A stretch of DNA of 64,000 nucleotides. It comes from Nakamurella leprariae. GTDB lineage: Bacteria; Actinomycetota; Actinomycetes; Mycobacteriales; Nakamurellaceae. Below are positions 21,045-29,455 of the stretch, piece after piece. A program made the position numbers and the translations under genes. Under the pieces are notes generated by a model that was given only the letters and a program-made list of their open reading frames with translations, ran no database searches and had not been told where the DNA came from. Numbering within the stretch: position 1 is the first letter of the stretch; every line of letters begins with the position of its first letter. Where the stretch lies: NCBI RefSeq assembly GCF_016918035.1, contig NZ_JAERWK010000016.1:186001-250000 (forward strand). The letters run 5' to 3'.

Positions 21045-22170
21045 CGTCATCGCCGAACTCGAGACCTGGTGGCGAGCCGGGGTTCCGGTCGCCGTGGGAT
21101 CGGTGGTCGGCACCTGGAGCTCCTCGCCCCGACAACCGGGCGCGGCCATGGTCGTCGGCCCCGACGACAGCGTGGTCGGCAGCGTCTCGGGCGGCTGCGT
21201 GGAGGGCGCGGTCTTCGAGCTCGCCGTCGCGGCCCGGGACGACGGCGCGCCGGTGCTGCAGCGCTACGGCGTCAGCGACGACGACGCCTTCGCCGTCGGC
21301 CTGACCTGCGGCGGGATCATCGACATCTTCGTCGAGCGGATCGACCAGCAGTCCTTCCCCGAGCTGGGCGACATCGCCCAGGACATCCGCGAGGGACGCC
21401 CGGTCGCCGTCGCCACCCTCATCAGTGACGTCGAGGGCGGGACCCGCACCGGGCGACGGCTGGTGCTGCGCGACGGCGGCACCTCCGGGTCGCTCGGCAG
21501 CGAGCGGCTGGACGACGCCGTCCGTGACGACCTCGTCGGCATGCTCGAGCAGGGCCGCACCGGAATCGTCCACTACGGCCCGGACGGAGAACGCCGCGGA
21601 GACGACATCGCGGTCTTCGTCGCGGCCTACGCGCCGCGCCCGCGGATGATCGTGTTCGGAGCGATCGACTTCGCCGCCGCCGTGGCCCGCATCGGGTCCT
21701 TCCTCGGCTACCACGTGACGGTGTGCGATGCGCGGCCGACGTTCACCACGGCGAAGCGGTTCCCGGAGGCGGACCAGGTGGTGGTCCAGTGGCCGCACCG
21801 CTACCTGCAGGCCGAGCACGAGGCCGGCCGGGTCGACGCGCGCACGGTCGTCTGCGTGCTGACCCACGACCCCAAGTTCGACGTGCCGTTGCTCGAACTG
21901 GCCCTGCGCCTGCCGCTCGGCTACCTCGGGGCGATGGGCTCGCGCCGGACCAACGACGACCGGCTGGACCGGCTCCGCGAACTCGGACTGACCGAGGAGG
22001 AGCTGCAGCGCCTGCACGCGCCGATCGGGCTGGACGTCGGTGCCCGCACCCCGGAGGAGACCGCGGTGTCGGTCGCCGCCGAGATCACCCAGGTCCGCTG
22101 GGGTGGCACCGGAGCCCAGCTCCGGGCCGTCTCCGGGCCGATCCACCACCACGCCGAGGCGACGGTCTGA
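21037..22170 (+). CDS. XdhC/CoxF family molybdenum hydroxylase maturation protein
   Basis: 377 residues. The N-terminal XdhC/CoxI domain shows VGTWSSSPRQPGAAM and SVSGGCVEGAV; the C-terminal Rossmann domain shows VFGAIDFAAAVARIGSFLG and LGAMGSRRTNDDR. XdhC-type proteins bind molybdenum cofactor, promote its sulfuration and insert it into the large subunit. The GTG at 21037 lies inside the end of coxE (8-bp overlap). The last residues (HHHAEATV) are histidine-rich. Confidence 0.9.
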   Translation: MRDVIAELETWWRAGVPVAVGSVVGTWSSSPRQPGAAMVVGPDDSVVGSVSGGCVEGAVFELAVAARDDGAPVLQRYGVSDDDAFAVGLTCGGIIDIFVERIDQQSFPELGDIAQDIREGRPVAVATLISDVEGGTRTGRRLVLRDGGTSGSLGSERLDDAVRDDLVGMLEQGRTGIVHYGPDGERRGDDIAVFVAAYAPRPRMIVFGAIDFAAAVARIGSFLGYHVTVCDARPTFTTAKRFPEADQVVVQWPHRYLQAEHEAGRVDARTVVCVLTHDPKFDVPLLELALRLPLGYLGAMGSRRTNDDRLDRLRELGLTEEELQRLHAPIGLDVGARTPEETAVSVAAEITQVRWGGTGAQLRAVSGPIHHHAEATV

Positions 22171-22249
22171 GTCCGTCGGCCGCCGCGTCCGGATCGTTGC
22201 TTCCGCGCCGGAAAGGAGTGGCGCCCGCGAGCCGGTGATCGGCACGGGA

Positions 22250-22255
22250 TATCGT
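22250..22255 (+). promoter_or_regulatory. candidate leaderless -10 for coxG
   Basis: TATCGT is followed by 6 nt and the ATG at 22262. There is no Shine-Dalgarno at that ATG; the nearby GAAAGGAG (22211-22218) is too far away. CoxG may be transcribed separately as a leaderless mRNA in addition to read-through. Confidence 0.45.
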
Positions 22256-22261
22256 GCGCAG

Positions 22262-23041
22262 ATGCAACTGGAGCATTCCTTCACGGTCCCCGTCGGCGTG
22301 GATGAGGCGTGGGATGTGCTGCTCGACATCGAACAGATCGCACCGTGCATGCCCGGGGCGACGGTGGACTCGGTCGACGGCGACGACTTCACGGCGACGG
22401 TCAAGGTCAAGCTCGGTCCGATCGCGATGACGTACAAGGTCAAGGCGCGCTTCGTCGAGAAGGACGCCGCGGCCCACCGCGCCGTCATCGAGGGCCGCGG
22501 CCGGGACGCGCGCGGCAACGGCACCGCCAACGCCACGGTGACGGCGGCGCTGGCCCAGGAGGGCGATCACACCAAGGTGACGGTGTCGACCGACCTGGAC
22601 GTCACCGGCAAGCCCGCGCAGTTCGGCCGAGGCGTGATGGTCGATGTCGGCAACAAGCTCATCGGCCAGTTCGCCGCCTCGCTGGCCGACCAGATCGCCA
22701 GCGGCTCGGTCGGCAGCGCTGCCCCGTCCGCCGCCTCGTCCGCCGCCTCGGCTGCCGAGACCGGTCCGACCGCGGACGACGCCATCACGGCCCTGACCAC
22801 GGCCGATCCATCGGCCGGCTCCGTGCCGTCGGGCGCCGAGGTCGGGATCGATCACGAGCACGCCCCGCCCGCGCGGCCCGCCGCGACGACCGGCCCGCGC
22901 ACGGTCCCGCCCCGGGAGGTCGAACCGATCAACCTGCTCGACTCGGCCGGGTCCGCGGTGGCCAAGCGACTGGTGGCACCCGTCGGCGTGCTGGCCGTGC
23001 TGGCCGCGGTGTTCGTGTTCTGGCGGCGCCGGTCCCGGTGA
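22262..23041 (+). CDS. coxG: CoxG-like SRPBCC protein with C-terminal membrane anchor
   Basis: 259 residues. Residues 1-150 form the CoxG domain of the SRPBCC fold (MQLEHSFTVPVGVDEAWDVL, IAPCMPGATV, GRGRDARGNGTA). A low-complexity linker with a 12-bp tandem repeat (SAASSAAS) follows, then a single membrane helix near the C-terminus (VGVLAVLAAVFVFW) and the basic end RRRSR. In Oligotropha, CoxG helps attach CO dehydrogenase to the inner membrane; the anchor fits that role. An in-frame GTG at 22235 is an alternative start. It lies 91 bp after xdhC. Confidence 0.88.
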   Translation: MQLEHSFTVPVGVDEAWDVLLDIEQIAPCMPGATVDSVDGDDFTATVKVKLGPIAMTYKVKARFVEKDAAAHRAVIEGRGRDARGNGTANATVTAALAQEGDHTKVTVSTDLDVTGKPAQFGRGVMVDVGNKLIGQFAASLADQIASGSVGSAAPSAASSAASAAETGPTADDAITALTTADPSAGSVPSGAEVGIDHEHAPPARPAATTGPRTVPPREVEPINLLDSAGSAVAKRLVAPVGVLAVLAAVFVFWRRRSR

Positions 23042-23047
23042 CGACCG

Positions 23048-23075
23048 GGGGACGGTGCCGACCGGCACCGTCCCC
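23048..23075. terminator. 12-bp hairpin between coxG and the SDR gene
   Basis: GGGGACGGTGCC (23048-23059), loop GACC and GGCACCGTCCCC (23064-23075) form a perfect stem between two converging genes. It has no T-run. Likely a bidirectional terminator. Confidence 0.75.
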
Positions 23076-23096
23076 GTGCGCGTCCCGGGCCACCCG

Positions 23097-24008
23097 TCAG
23101 GGCGTGAGCACACCCCCGTCGACGTGGATGGTCGCGCCCACCACGTACGACGACTCGCCGCTGGCCAGGAACACGTAGGCCGGCGCGAGTTCGGCCGGCT
23201 GCCCCCAGCGGCCCAGGTACGTCTGCTCCCCCGTGGTCGGCAGATCCTCGGGCTTCTGCCCACCGGCCGGCTGCAGCGGCGTCCAGATCGAGCCGGGCGC
23301 AACGGCATTGACACGGATGCCCTTGGGCGCGAGCTGGGCCGCCAGCCCCTTGGCCAGGTTGTTCACCGTCGCCTTGGTGGCCGCGTAGTGCACCAGGTTC
23401 GGCGACGGCGCGTAGGCCTGGATGGACGTGGTGTTGATGATGGCCGAGCCCGGCACCAGGTGTGGGACGGCAGCCTTGGTGATCCAGAACGTGGCGTAGA
23501 CGTTGGTCCTGAAGGTGGCGTCGAACTCGTCGTCCTCGAGATCGGTGATGGCGTCGACGTTCTGCTGCTTGCCGGCATTGTTCACCAGGATGTCGAGCCC
23601 GCCCAGCCCCTCGACGGCCTTGGCCACCAGCTCCTCGCACCACGGCTGGGAGGTGATGTCGCCGGGCAGGACCACGGCCGTCCGCCCGGCGGCCTCGATG
23701 AGACCGACGATGCGCCGCGCGTCCTGCTCCTCCTCCGGCAGGTAGGAGATCGCGACATCGGCACCCTCGCGGGCGAACGCGATGGCGACCGCGGCCCCGA
23801 TCCCGGAGTCGCCGCCGGTGATGAGCGCCTTGCGGCCCTCCAGTCGTCCGGAGCCCCGGTAGGAGTCCTCGCCGTGGTCGGCGGGCACGTTCTGGGCCAT
23901 CTCGGCGTCGGTGCCCGCGCCCTCGAGGTACTGCTCGTCCGGCTTCCGGTCGGCGTAGAGCGTGGTCGGGTCCTGCCGGGTGTACTGGTCGATGCGCTGG
24001 TCGGTCAT
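23097..24008 (-). CDS. SDR family oxidoreductase (glucose/ribitol dehydrogenase-like)
   Basis: 303 residues. The NAD(P) site is ALITGGDSGIGAAVAIAFA, followed by NNAGKQQ, the catalytic Ser region NTTSIQAY and YAATKA (Tyr-x3-Lys), and the terminal IHVDGGV. The roughly 50-residue N-terminal extension before the Rossmann fold is typical of the YhdF/YdaD-like group often called general stress protein 39 or glucose dehydrogenase. The true substrate cannot be inferred. The ATG at 24008 is supported by similarity of the N-terminus; the ribosome binding site is weak. Confidence 0.85.
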   Translation of the reverse strand: MTDQRIDQYTRQDPTTLYADRKPDEQYLEGAGTDAEMAQNVPADHGEDSYRGSGRLEGRKALITGGDSGIGAAVAIAFAREGADVAISYLPEEEQDARRIVGLIEAAGRTAVVLPGDITSQPWCEELVAKAVEGLGGLDILVNNAGKQQNVDAITDLEDDEFDATFRTNVYATFWITKAAVPHLVPGSAIINTTSIQAYAPSPNLVHYAATKATVNNLAKGLAAQLAPKGIRVNAVAPGSIWTPLQPAGGQKPEDLPTTGEQTYLGRWGQPAELAPAYVFLASGESSYVVGATIHVDGGVLTP

Positions 24009-24061
24009 GTCGACCAGTACCCACCGGGGTGCGCCGTCAACGCGGACCCGGCCGGGCGTGA

Positions 24062-24514
24062 TCAGCGTCGGGTGCTGAGCACCAGAAGGTGCTGCCCGCC
24101 GCCGCGTTCCACGGTCACCTCCAGCGCCAGGGTCGGCGCCAGGCGCGGAAGCCGGACCCGCAACCACTCGGCACCCTGCTCGGCGTCGGTCGGACCAGGA
24201 CACCGACCGACGACCTCGCGACCGCCCTTGCGGCCCAACCGCTCCACCGTGGTCAACAGCACGGCGGGATCGACGACGATCAGCTCGTCGGGCCAGCGGA
24301 TCACCGGGGTGACGGCGCCCTTGCGGGTGTTGCAGGCCCGATGGGCCAGTCGGTCCGTTCCCCGCTGCGCACCCTTGGCCGGCTTCTGGGCGCTGAACCA
24401 CTGGTCGACGCTGGGCCCGCGATCGTCGTTCACCGACCGGTCGGGATCGACCGGTTCGTCGCAGATCCAGCACCGCCATCCGTCGCGCTCGCCGACCTCG
24501 TCCAGTGCGCTCAC
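24062..24514 (-). CDS. small HNH endonuclease-like protein
   Basis: About 150 residues. The N-terminal part is an HNH/zinc-knuckle fold: CWICDEPV near the start, then DRLAHRACNTRKG, giving the two Cys pairs and the His-Asn of the motif. The C-terminal half is unassigned. Similar small HNH proteins are common in actinobacteria, without a known function. The GTG at 24514 is preferred over one at 24523 because a TACCGT box lies exactly 7 nt before it. It is divergent from the kdp operon. Confidence 0.7.
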   Translation of the reverse strand: MSALDEVGERDGWRCWICDEPVDPDRSVNDDRGPSVDQWFSAQKPAKGAQRGTDRLAHRACNTRKGAVTPVIRWPDELIVVDPAVLLTTVERLGRKGGREVVGRCPGPTDAEQGAEWLRVRLPRLAPTLALEVTVERGGGQHLLVLSTRR

Positions 24515-24521
24515 GCCGCGC

Positions 24522-24527
24522 ACGGTA
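24522..24527 (-). promoter_or_regulatory. candidate leaderless -10 for the HNH gene
   Basis: Minus-strand TACCGT, 7 nt, then GTG at 24514. If real, this box rules out the upstream GTG at 24523, which would fall before the transcription start. Confidence 0.4.
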
Positions 24528-24573
24528 CCAACCGGGCGGCTCCCGTCCGGACCGTCGCCCGCGCGTCAGGATC

Positions 24574-24602
24574 GCATCAAGATCGGGCCCGCCGGCATCA
24601 AG
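24574..24602 (+). repeat. GCATCAAG direct repeat upstream of the kdp operon
   Basis: GCATCAAG occurs at 24574-24581 and 24595-24602, start to start 21 bp, which is two helical turns. It lies about 100-125 nt before the first small kdp gene, where a KdpE response-regulator site would be expected. OmpR-family regulators bind tandem direct repeats, so this is a candidate KdpE box; nothing else is evident in the 24528-24698 gap. Confidence 0.35.
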
Positions 24603-24698
24603 GACCCGTCAGAACGCCTTCCCGCCGTCGATCTCGCGAGCACGCTGCGATCGGTGCGCCGGCCGGCGCACCGCGCCGCGTCGGAAGTGAGGACGTCC

Positions 24699-24779
24699 GT
24701 GGCTGACGTCGTGTTCGTGCTGATCGTCGTGATCGGCTGGCTGGCCTGCCTGCTCACCCTGCGGATGGTCGGCCGGTGA
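24699..24779 (+). CDS. 26-residue membrane microprotein upstream of kdpF
   Basis: The GTG start gives a 26-residue peptide (MADVVFVLIVVIGWLACLLT and then LRMVGR): one hydrophobic helix with a basic end, much like KdpF in shape. GAAGTGAGGA lies just upstream as a ribosome binding site. Its stop overlaps the kdpF start in a GTGA junction, so it is translated as part of the operon. It may be a second small stabilising subunit of the Kdp pump, or serve only to load ribosomes for kdpF. I know no assigned function. Confidence 0.65.
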   Translation: MADVVFVLIVVIGWLACLLTLRMVGR

Positions 24780-24883
24780 CCGGCATCCTGACCAGCCCGG
24801 CCGTGACGGTGGTCCTGCTGCTCATCGCGGCCGCCCTGCTGGTGTACCTGGTGGTGGCGCTGGTGCGCCCGGAGCGGTTCTGA
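24776..24883 (+). CDS. kdpF: potassium-transporting ATPase small subunit KdpF
   Basis: 35 residues with one transmembrane helix ([19 protein letters not shown]) and the typical C-terminal RPERF of KdpF. KdpF stabilises the KdpABC complex in the membrane. The GTG at 24776 overlaps the preceding microprotein stop by 4 bp, and its own stop overlaps the kdpA start (TGATG). Confidence 0.9.
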   Translation: MTGILTSPAVTVVLLLIAAALLVYLVVALVRPERF

Positions 24884-26565
24884 TGAGCCCGGCACTCGCG
24901 GCCGCCCTGCAGCTGGCCCTGGTCGTCGCCGTGCTGGCCGTGCTGTACGTCCCGCTCGGCGACCACATGGCCCGTACCTACACCTCCCGCACACACCTGC
25001 GGGTGGAGCGGATCGGGTACCGGATGGTCCGGGTCGACCCGGACGCCGACCAGAGCTGGAAGGCGTACGCGGCCAGCGTGCTGGCGTTCACGCTGGTCAG
25101 CATCCTGGGGCTGTACCTGCTGCAACGGGTCCAAGGGGTGCTGCCGCTGTCCAACGGGCTGGCCGGGGTGAGCCCCTCGGTGGCGTTCAACACGGCCATC
25201 TCGTTCGCCACCAACACCAACTGGCAGTCGTACGTGCCCGAGACCACCATGGGTCATCTGACCCAGATGATCGGGCTGACGGTGCAGAACTTCCTGTCCG
25301 CCTCGGTCGGCATGGCGGTCGCGGTGGCGTTGATCCGCGGCATCGTCGCCGTCCGCGGTGGCGGGCTGGGCAACTTCTGGGTCGACCTGACCCGCGGCGT
25401 GGTGCGGATCCTGCTGCCGCTGTCGATCATCGTCGCGATCATCCTGCTCACCCAGGGCGTGATCATGTCGCTGCACACGTCGTTCACCGCGACCGGACTG
25501 GACGGCAGCACATCGGCCTACGCCCTGGCCCCGGTCGCCTCACAGGAGGCGATCAAGGAGCTCGGCACCAACGGCGGTGGCGTGCTGAACACCAACTCCG
25601 CCCATCCGTTCGAAAACCCCACGCCGCTCAGCAATGTCGTGGAGGTCATCGCGCTGCTGCTCATCCCGGTCTGCCTGACCCGGACCTTCGGCACCATGGT
25701 CCGGGACCGGCGCCAGGGCACCGTGCTGCTCGCGGTGATGGGTGCCCTGTGGGCCGCCCAACTGGCCGTCGGCCTGTGGGCCGAGTCGTCCCCGCACGGG
25801 GTGGCGGCGCAGGCGGCCGGCGCCATGCTGGAGGGCAAGGAGGTCCGGTTCGGCATCCCCTCGTCGGTGCTGTTCGCGGTGAGCACCACCGGGACCTCCA
25901 CCGGTGCGGTGAACTCCATGCACGACAGCTACACCGGTCTCGGCGGTGGCGGCCTGCTGCTGAACATGCTGTTCGGCGAGATCGCCCCTGGTGGTGTCGG
26001 TTCCGGCCTGTTCGGGATCCTGGTGCTCGCCGTGATCGCGGTGTTCGTCGGTGGCCTGCTGGTCGGCCGGACGCCGGAGTACCTCGGCAAGAAGATCGGC
26101 CGACGCGAGATCACCATGGCCGCGCTGTCCATCCTGGTCATGCCGGCGCTGGTGCTCATCTGCACCGCGGTGGCGGTCGTGCTGCCGAGCACGTCCGGCG
26201 CCCTGGGCAACAGCGGCGACCCGGGCACACCCGGTGCCATCCACGGCTTCTCGGAGGTGCTCTACGCGTTCGCGTCGGCGGCCAACAACAACGGCAGCGC
26301 CTTCGCCGGCATCACCGTCACCAACGACTTCTTCCAGATCGCCCTGGGCCTGGCCATGCTCCTCGGCCGGCTGCTGCCCATCGTCTTCATCCTCGCGCTG
26401 GCCGGATCGCTGGCCGAGCAGACGCCGACGCCCGCGTCCACCGGCACCCTGCCGACCCGCGGTGTGCAGTTCGGCGTACTGCTGGTCGGTGTCGTCATCC
26501 TGGTCGCCGCCCTCACCTTCTTCCCGGCCCTGGCGCTGGGACCCATCGCGGAGGCACTCGTATGA
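24883..26565 (+). CDS. kdpA: potassium-transporting ATPase subunit A
   Basis: 560 residues, about ten membrane helices. The channel-like subunit holds the potassium selectivity filter, made of four related loops: [33 protein letters not shown] and [10 protein letters not shown]. It belongs to the superfamily of potassium transporters. The start is fixed by the kdpF overlap, and the end overlaps kdpB by ATGA. Confidence 0.98.
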   Translation: MSPALAAALQLALVVAVLAVLYVPLGDHMARTYTSRTHLRVERIGYRMVRVDPDADQSWKAYAASVLAFTLVSILGLYLLQRVQGVLPLSNGLAGVSPSVAFNTAISFATNTNWQSYVPETTMGHLTQMIGLTVQNFLSASVGMAVAVALIRGIVAVRGGGLGNFWVDLTRGVVRILLPLSIIVAIILLTQGVIMSLHTSFTATGLDGSTSAYALAPVASQEAIKELGTNGGGVLNTNSAHPFENPTPLSNVVEVIALLLIPVCLTRTFGTMVRDRRQGTVLLAVMGALWAAQLAVGLWAESSPHGVAAQAAGAMLEGKEVRFGIPSSVLFAVSTTGTSTGAVNSMHDSYTGLGGGGLLLNMLFGEIAPGGVGSGLFGILVLAVIAVFVGGLLVGRTPEYLGKKIGRREITMAALSILVMPALVLICTAVAVVLPSTSGALGNSGDPGTPGAIHGFSEVLYAFASAANNNGSAFAGITVTNDFFQIALGLAMLLGRLLPIVFILALAGSLAEQTPTPASTGTLPTRGVQFGVLLVGVVILVAALTFFPALALGPIAEALV

Positions 26566-28709
26566 CCCCGTCCACCGGCGCGGGACCGACCCTGACCACC
26601 GAGCGTCCGGAACCGACCCCGGACTCCGGCATTGCCGCCGGGCCCACGCCGGAACGCACGCCCGCGGGCGTCTTCCGGCCCCGGCAACTGCTGGAGGCGC
26701 TGCCCGGCGCGGTCCACAAGCTCGACCCCCGCCACCAGGCCCGCAATCCGGTCATGTTCGTGGTGCTGGTCGGATCCGTCGTCACCACCGTGCTCGCCGT
26801 GCTGCAGCCGAGCGCCTTCGCCTGGGCGGTGGCGGTCTGGCTCTGGTTCACCGTGCTGTTCGCCAACCTGGCCGAGTCGGTGGCCGAGGGCCGTGGCAAG
26901 GCGCAGGCAGCGACGCTGCGCAAGGCCAAGCAGGACACCGTCGCCCACCGGCAGACACCGACCGGCATCGAGGAGGTGCCCGGGAGTGCATTGACCGTCG
27001 GCGATCTCGTCGTCGTGGAGGCTGGTCAGGTCATCCCCGGTGACGGCGACATCGTCGAGGGCATCGCCACGGTCGACGAGTCCGCCATCACCGGGGAATC
27101 GGCGCCCGTGGTCCGCGAGTCCGGCGGCGACCGCAGCGCGGTCACCGGCGGCACCACCGCGCTGAGCGACCGCATCGTCGTCCGGATCACGGCCGAGCCC
27201 GGCGAGTCGTTCGTGGACCGGATGATCGCGCTGGTCGAAGGGGCGGCGCGGCAGAAGACCCCGAACGAGATCGCGCTGAACATCCTGCTGGCCGCGCTGA
27301 CCATCATCTTCCTGCTCGCCGTCGTGGCCATCGGCCCGATGGGCGCGGCGGCCGGTCAGCTGCAGGACCCGATCCGGTTGATCGCCCTGCTGGTCTGCCT
27401 CATCCCGACCACCATCGGCGCGCTGCTCTCGGCCATCGGCATCGCCGGCATGGACCGGCTGGTCCAGCACAACGTGCTGGCCATGTCCGGCCGGGCGGTC
27501 GAGGCGGCCGGCGACATCGACGTGCTGCTCATGGACAAGACCGGCACCATCACCTACGGCAACCGGCGCGCCACCGAGCTGCACGCGGTCGGCGCGGTGA
27601 GCGCCGAGGAGCTGGCCGCGGCGGCCCGGCTGTCCAGCCTGGCCGACGAGACCCCAGAGGGCCGCAGCATCGTCGAGATGGTCACCGAGCGGTTCCACCT
27701 GGCCGCCCAGGCCTCCCCGGCCGAACGGCGCGCCGAGCTGATCCCCTTCACCGCGCAGACCCGGATGAGCGGCGTGGACGTCGACGGCACCCGGATCCGC
27801 AAGGGCGCCTCGGGTTCCGTGCTGGCCTGGGTGCAGGAGCACGGCGGCTCGCAGCGTGCGGACGCCGCCGCGATCGCCACGCAGGCCACCGATCTGGCCG
27901 ACGCGATCGGGGCGCGGGGCGGCACCCCGCTGGTCGTGGCCGACCTGCGGACGTCGACCGGGCAGGCCCGCATCCTCGGCGTCATCGAGCTGTCCGACGT
28001 GGTCAAGCCCGGCATCGCCCAGCGGTTCGCCGAGCTGCGCGAGATGGGCATCCGCACCGTCATGGTCACCGGTGACAATCCGCGCACCGCCGCGGCGATC
28101 GCCCGGGAGGCCGGCGTCGACGACGTCCTGGCCGAGGCCACCCCGGAGGACAAGCTGGCGCTCATCCGGCGCGAACAGCAGGGCGGCCGGCTGGTCGCCA
28201 TGACCGGCGACGGCACCAACGACGCGCCGGCGCTGGCCCAGGCCGACGTGGGCGTGGCGATGAACACCGGGACGGCCGCGGCCAAGGAGGCCGGCAACAT
28301 GGTCGACCTCGACTCGGACCCGACCAAGCTGATCGACGTGGTGCGGATCGGCAAGCAGCTGCTCATCACCCGCGGTGCGCTGACCACCTTCTCGCTCGCC
28401 AACGACCTGGCCAAGTACTTCGCGATCCTGCCGGCGCTGTTCTCCGGCATCTACCCACAGCTGGACGCGCTGAACGTCATGCGGCTGGCCAGTCCGGCGT
28501 CCGCCATCCTCTCGGCGGTCATCTTCAACGCGCTGGTGATCATCGCGCTGGTGCCGTTGGCCCTGCGCGGCGTCCGCTACCGCGCCACCACCGCCTCGAG
28601 ACTGCTGAGCCGCAACCTGCTGCTCTCCGGTGTCGGCGGCGTGATCGTGCCGTTCGTCGGCATCTGGCTCATCGACCTGCTCGTCCGTCTTGTTCCCGGG
28701 ATCGGGTGA
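26562..28709 (+). CDS. kdpB: potassium-transporting P-type ATPase subunit B
   Basis: 715 residues. P-type ATPase that powers KdpA. Phosphorylated aspartate in [10 protein letters not shown] (Asp325), actuator motif ITGESAPV, nucleotide-domain KGASGS and the hinge [20 protein letters not shown] are all intact. The ATG at 26562 overlaps kdpA; the first 45 or so residues are a proline-rich cytoplasmic extension longer than in E. coli. Confidence 0.98.
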   Translation: MTPSTGAGPTLTTERPEPTPDSGIAAGPTPERTPAGVFRPRQLLEALPGAVHKLDPRHQARNPVMFVVLVGSVVTTVLAVLQPSAFAWAVAVWLWFTVLFANLAESVAEGRGKAQAATLRKAKQDTVAHRQTPTGIEEVPGSALTVGDLVVVEAGQVIPGDGDIVEGIATVDESAITGESAPVVRESGGDRSAVTGGTTALSDRIVVRITAEPGESFVDRMIALVEGAARQKTPNEIALNILLAALTIIFLLAVVAIGPMGAAAGQLQDPIRLIALLVCLIPTTIGALLSAIGIAGMDRLVQHNVLAMSGRAVEAAGDIDVLLMDKTGTITYGNRRATELHAVGAVSAEELAAAARLSSLADETPEGRSIVEMVTERFHLAAQASPAERRAELIPFTAQTRMSGVDVDGTRIRKGASGSVLAWVQEHGGSQRADAAAIATQATDLADAIGARGGTPLVVADLRTSTGQARILGVIELSDVVKPGIAQRFAELREMGIRTVMVTGDNPRTAAAIAREAGVDDVLAEATPEDKLALIRREQQGGRLVAMTGDGTNDAPALAQADVGVAMNTGTAAAKEAGNMVDLDSDPTKLIDVVRIGKQLLITRGALTTFSLANDLAKYFAILPALFSGIYPQLDALNVMRLASPASAILSAVIFNALVIIALVPLALRGVRYRATTASRLLSRNLLLSGVGGVIVPFVGIWLIDLLVRLVPGIG

Positions 28710-29362
28710 CTGAGATGCGTTCCCTGCTCCGTCCGCTCGGCGGCGCCATCCGCGTGCTGCTGCTGTTCACCGTCGTCTGCGGCCTGGTCTATCCACTCGC
28801 CATCTGGAGCGTCAGTCGGATCGGCACCGCCTCGGCCGAAGGCTCCCCGCTGCAGGACTCGGCCGGGTGCGTCGTCGGCAGCGACCTGATCGGCGTCGAC
28901 CCCCAGGTCGCCGCGGGCGACCCGGACCCGTTCTTCCACCTCCGGCTGGACGGTGACCCGACCGCGGACGACCCGGTGGCGGGCGCCATGACCCCGGGTG
29001 ACCCGGCCGCCGCCGACGCCAACGACGCCGGCCCCAACAACGAGACCCTGCTGGAGTTCGTGCAGATCCGGCGCGAGGTGATCGCCGCCCGGGAGGGCGT
29101 CGACCCGGGCCAGGTCCCGCCCGACGCCGTCACCGGGTCCGGCTCCAGCGTCGACCCGGCGATCAGCCCGGCCTACGCCGAGCTGCAGGTCCCGCGGGTG
29201 GCCCGGGAGAGCGGCCTGTCCGCGGACGCGGTGCGGCACCTCGTGGCCGAGCACACCGAGGGCCGGCAGTGGGGCTTCCTCGGCGAGCCGCGGGTGGACG
29301 TCCCCGCCCTCAACGTCGCCCTGGGCCTGACCGCCCCGGGCTGCCGCACGCCGGCCGGGTGA
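28706..29362 (+). CDS. kdpC: potassium-transporting ATPase subunit C
   Basis: 218 residues with one N-terminal membrane helix ([18 protein letters not shown]) and the KdpC signature near the end ([41 protein letters not shown]). The GTG at 28706 overlaps the kdpB stop (GTGA); an ATG three codons later is also possible. KdpC supports ATP binding and complex assembly. Confidence 0.95.
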   Translation: MTEMRSLLRPLGGAIRVLLLFTVVCGLVYPLAIWSVSRIGTASAEGSPLQDSAGCVVGSDLIGVDPQVAAGDPDPFFHLRLDGDPTADDPVAGAMTPGDPAAADANDAGPNNETLLEFVQIRREVIAAREGVDPGQVPPDAVTGSGSSVDPAISPAYAELQVPRVARESGLSADAVRHLVAEHTEGRQWGFLGEPRVDVPALNVALGLTAPGCRTPAG

Positions 29363-29387
29363 GCCGTGTCGCGTCGTGACGGCCGCC

Positions 29388-29451
29388 CCGTCCTGCCCCG
29401 ATCGGATCCGACGGGGCATCCTCAGCCCGATCACCGATCGGGGCAGGATGG
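29388..29451 (+). promoter_or_regulatory. inverted repeat that sequesters the kdpD ribosome binding site
   Basis: TCCTGCCCCGATCGG (29391-29405) is exactly complementary to CCGATCGGGGCAGGA (29434-29448), and three more pairs (one G-U) extend the stem to 18 bp. The loop is 28 nt. The right arm includes the GGCAGGA that serves as kdpD's ribosome binding site, 7 nt before the ATG at 29456. In the mRNA the hairpin would hide the site and keep sensor-kinase output below that of the pump genes. A partial terminator is the other reading. Confidence 0.7.
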
Positions 29452-29455
29452 CGTC

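Noticed and set aside
24528-24698. c-di-AMP (ydaO-type) riboswitch before the kdp operon
   Set aside because: The gap is too short for the usual architecture after allowing for a promoter, and the conserved segments are not visible.
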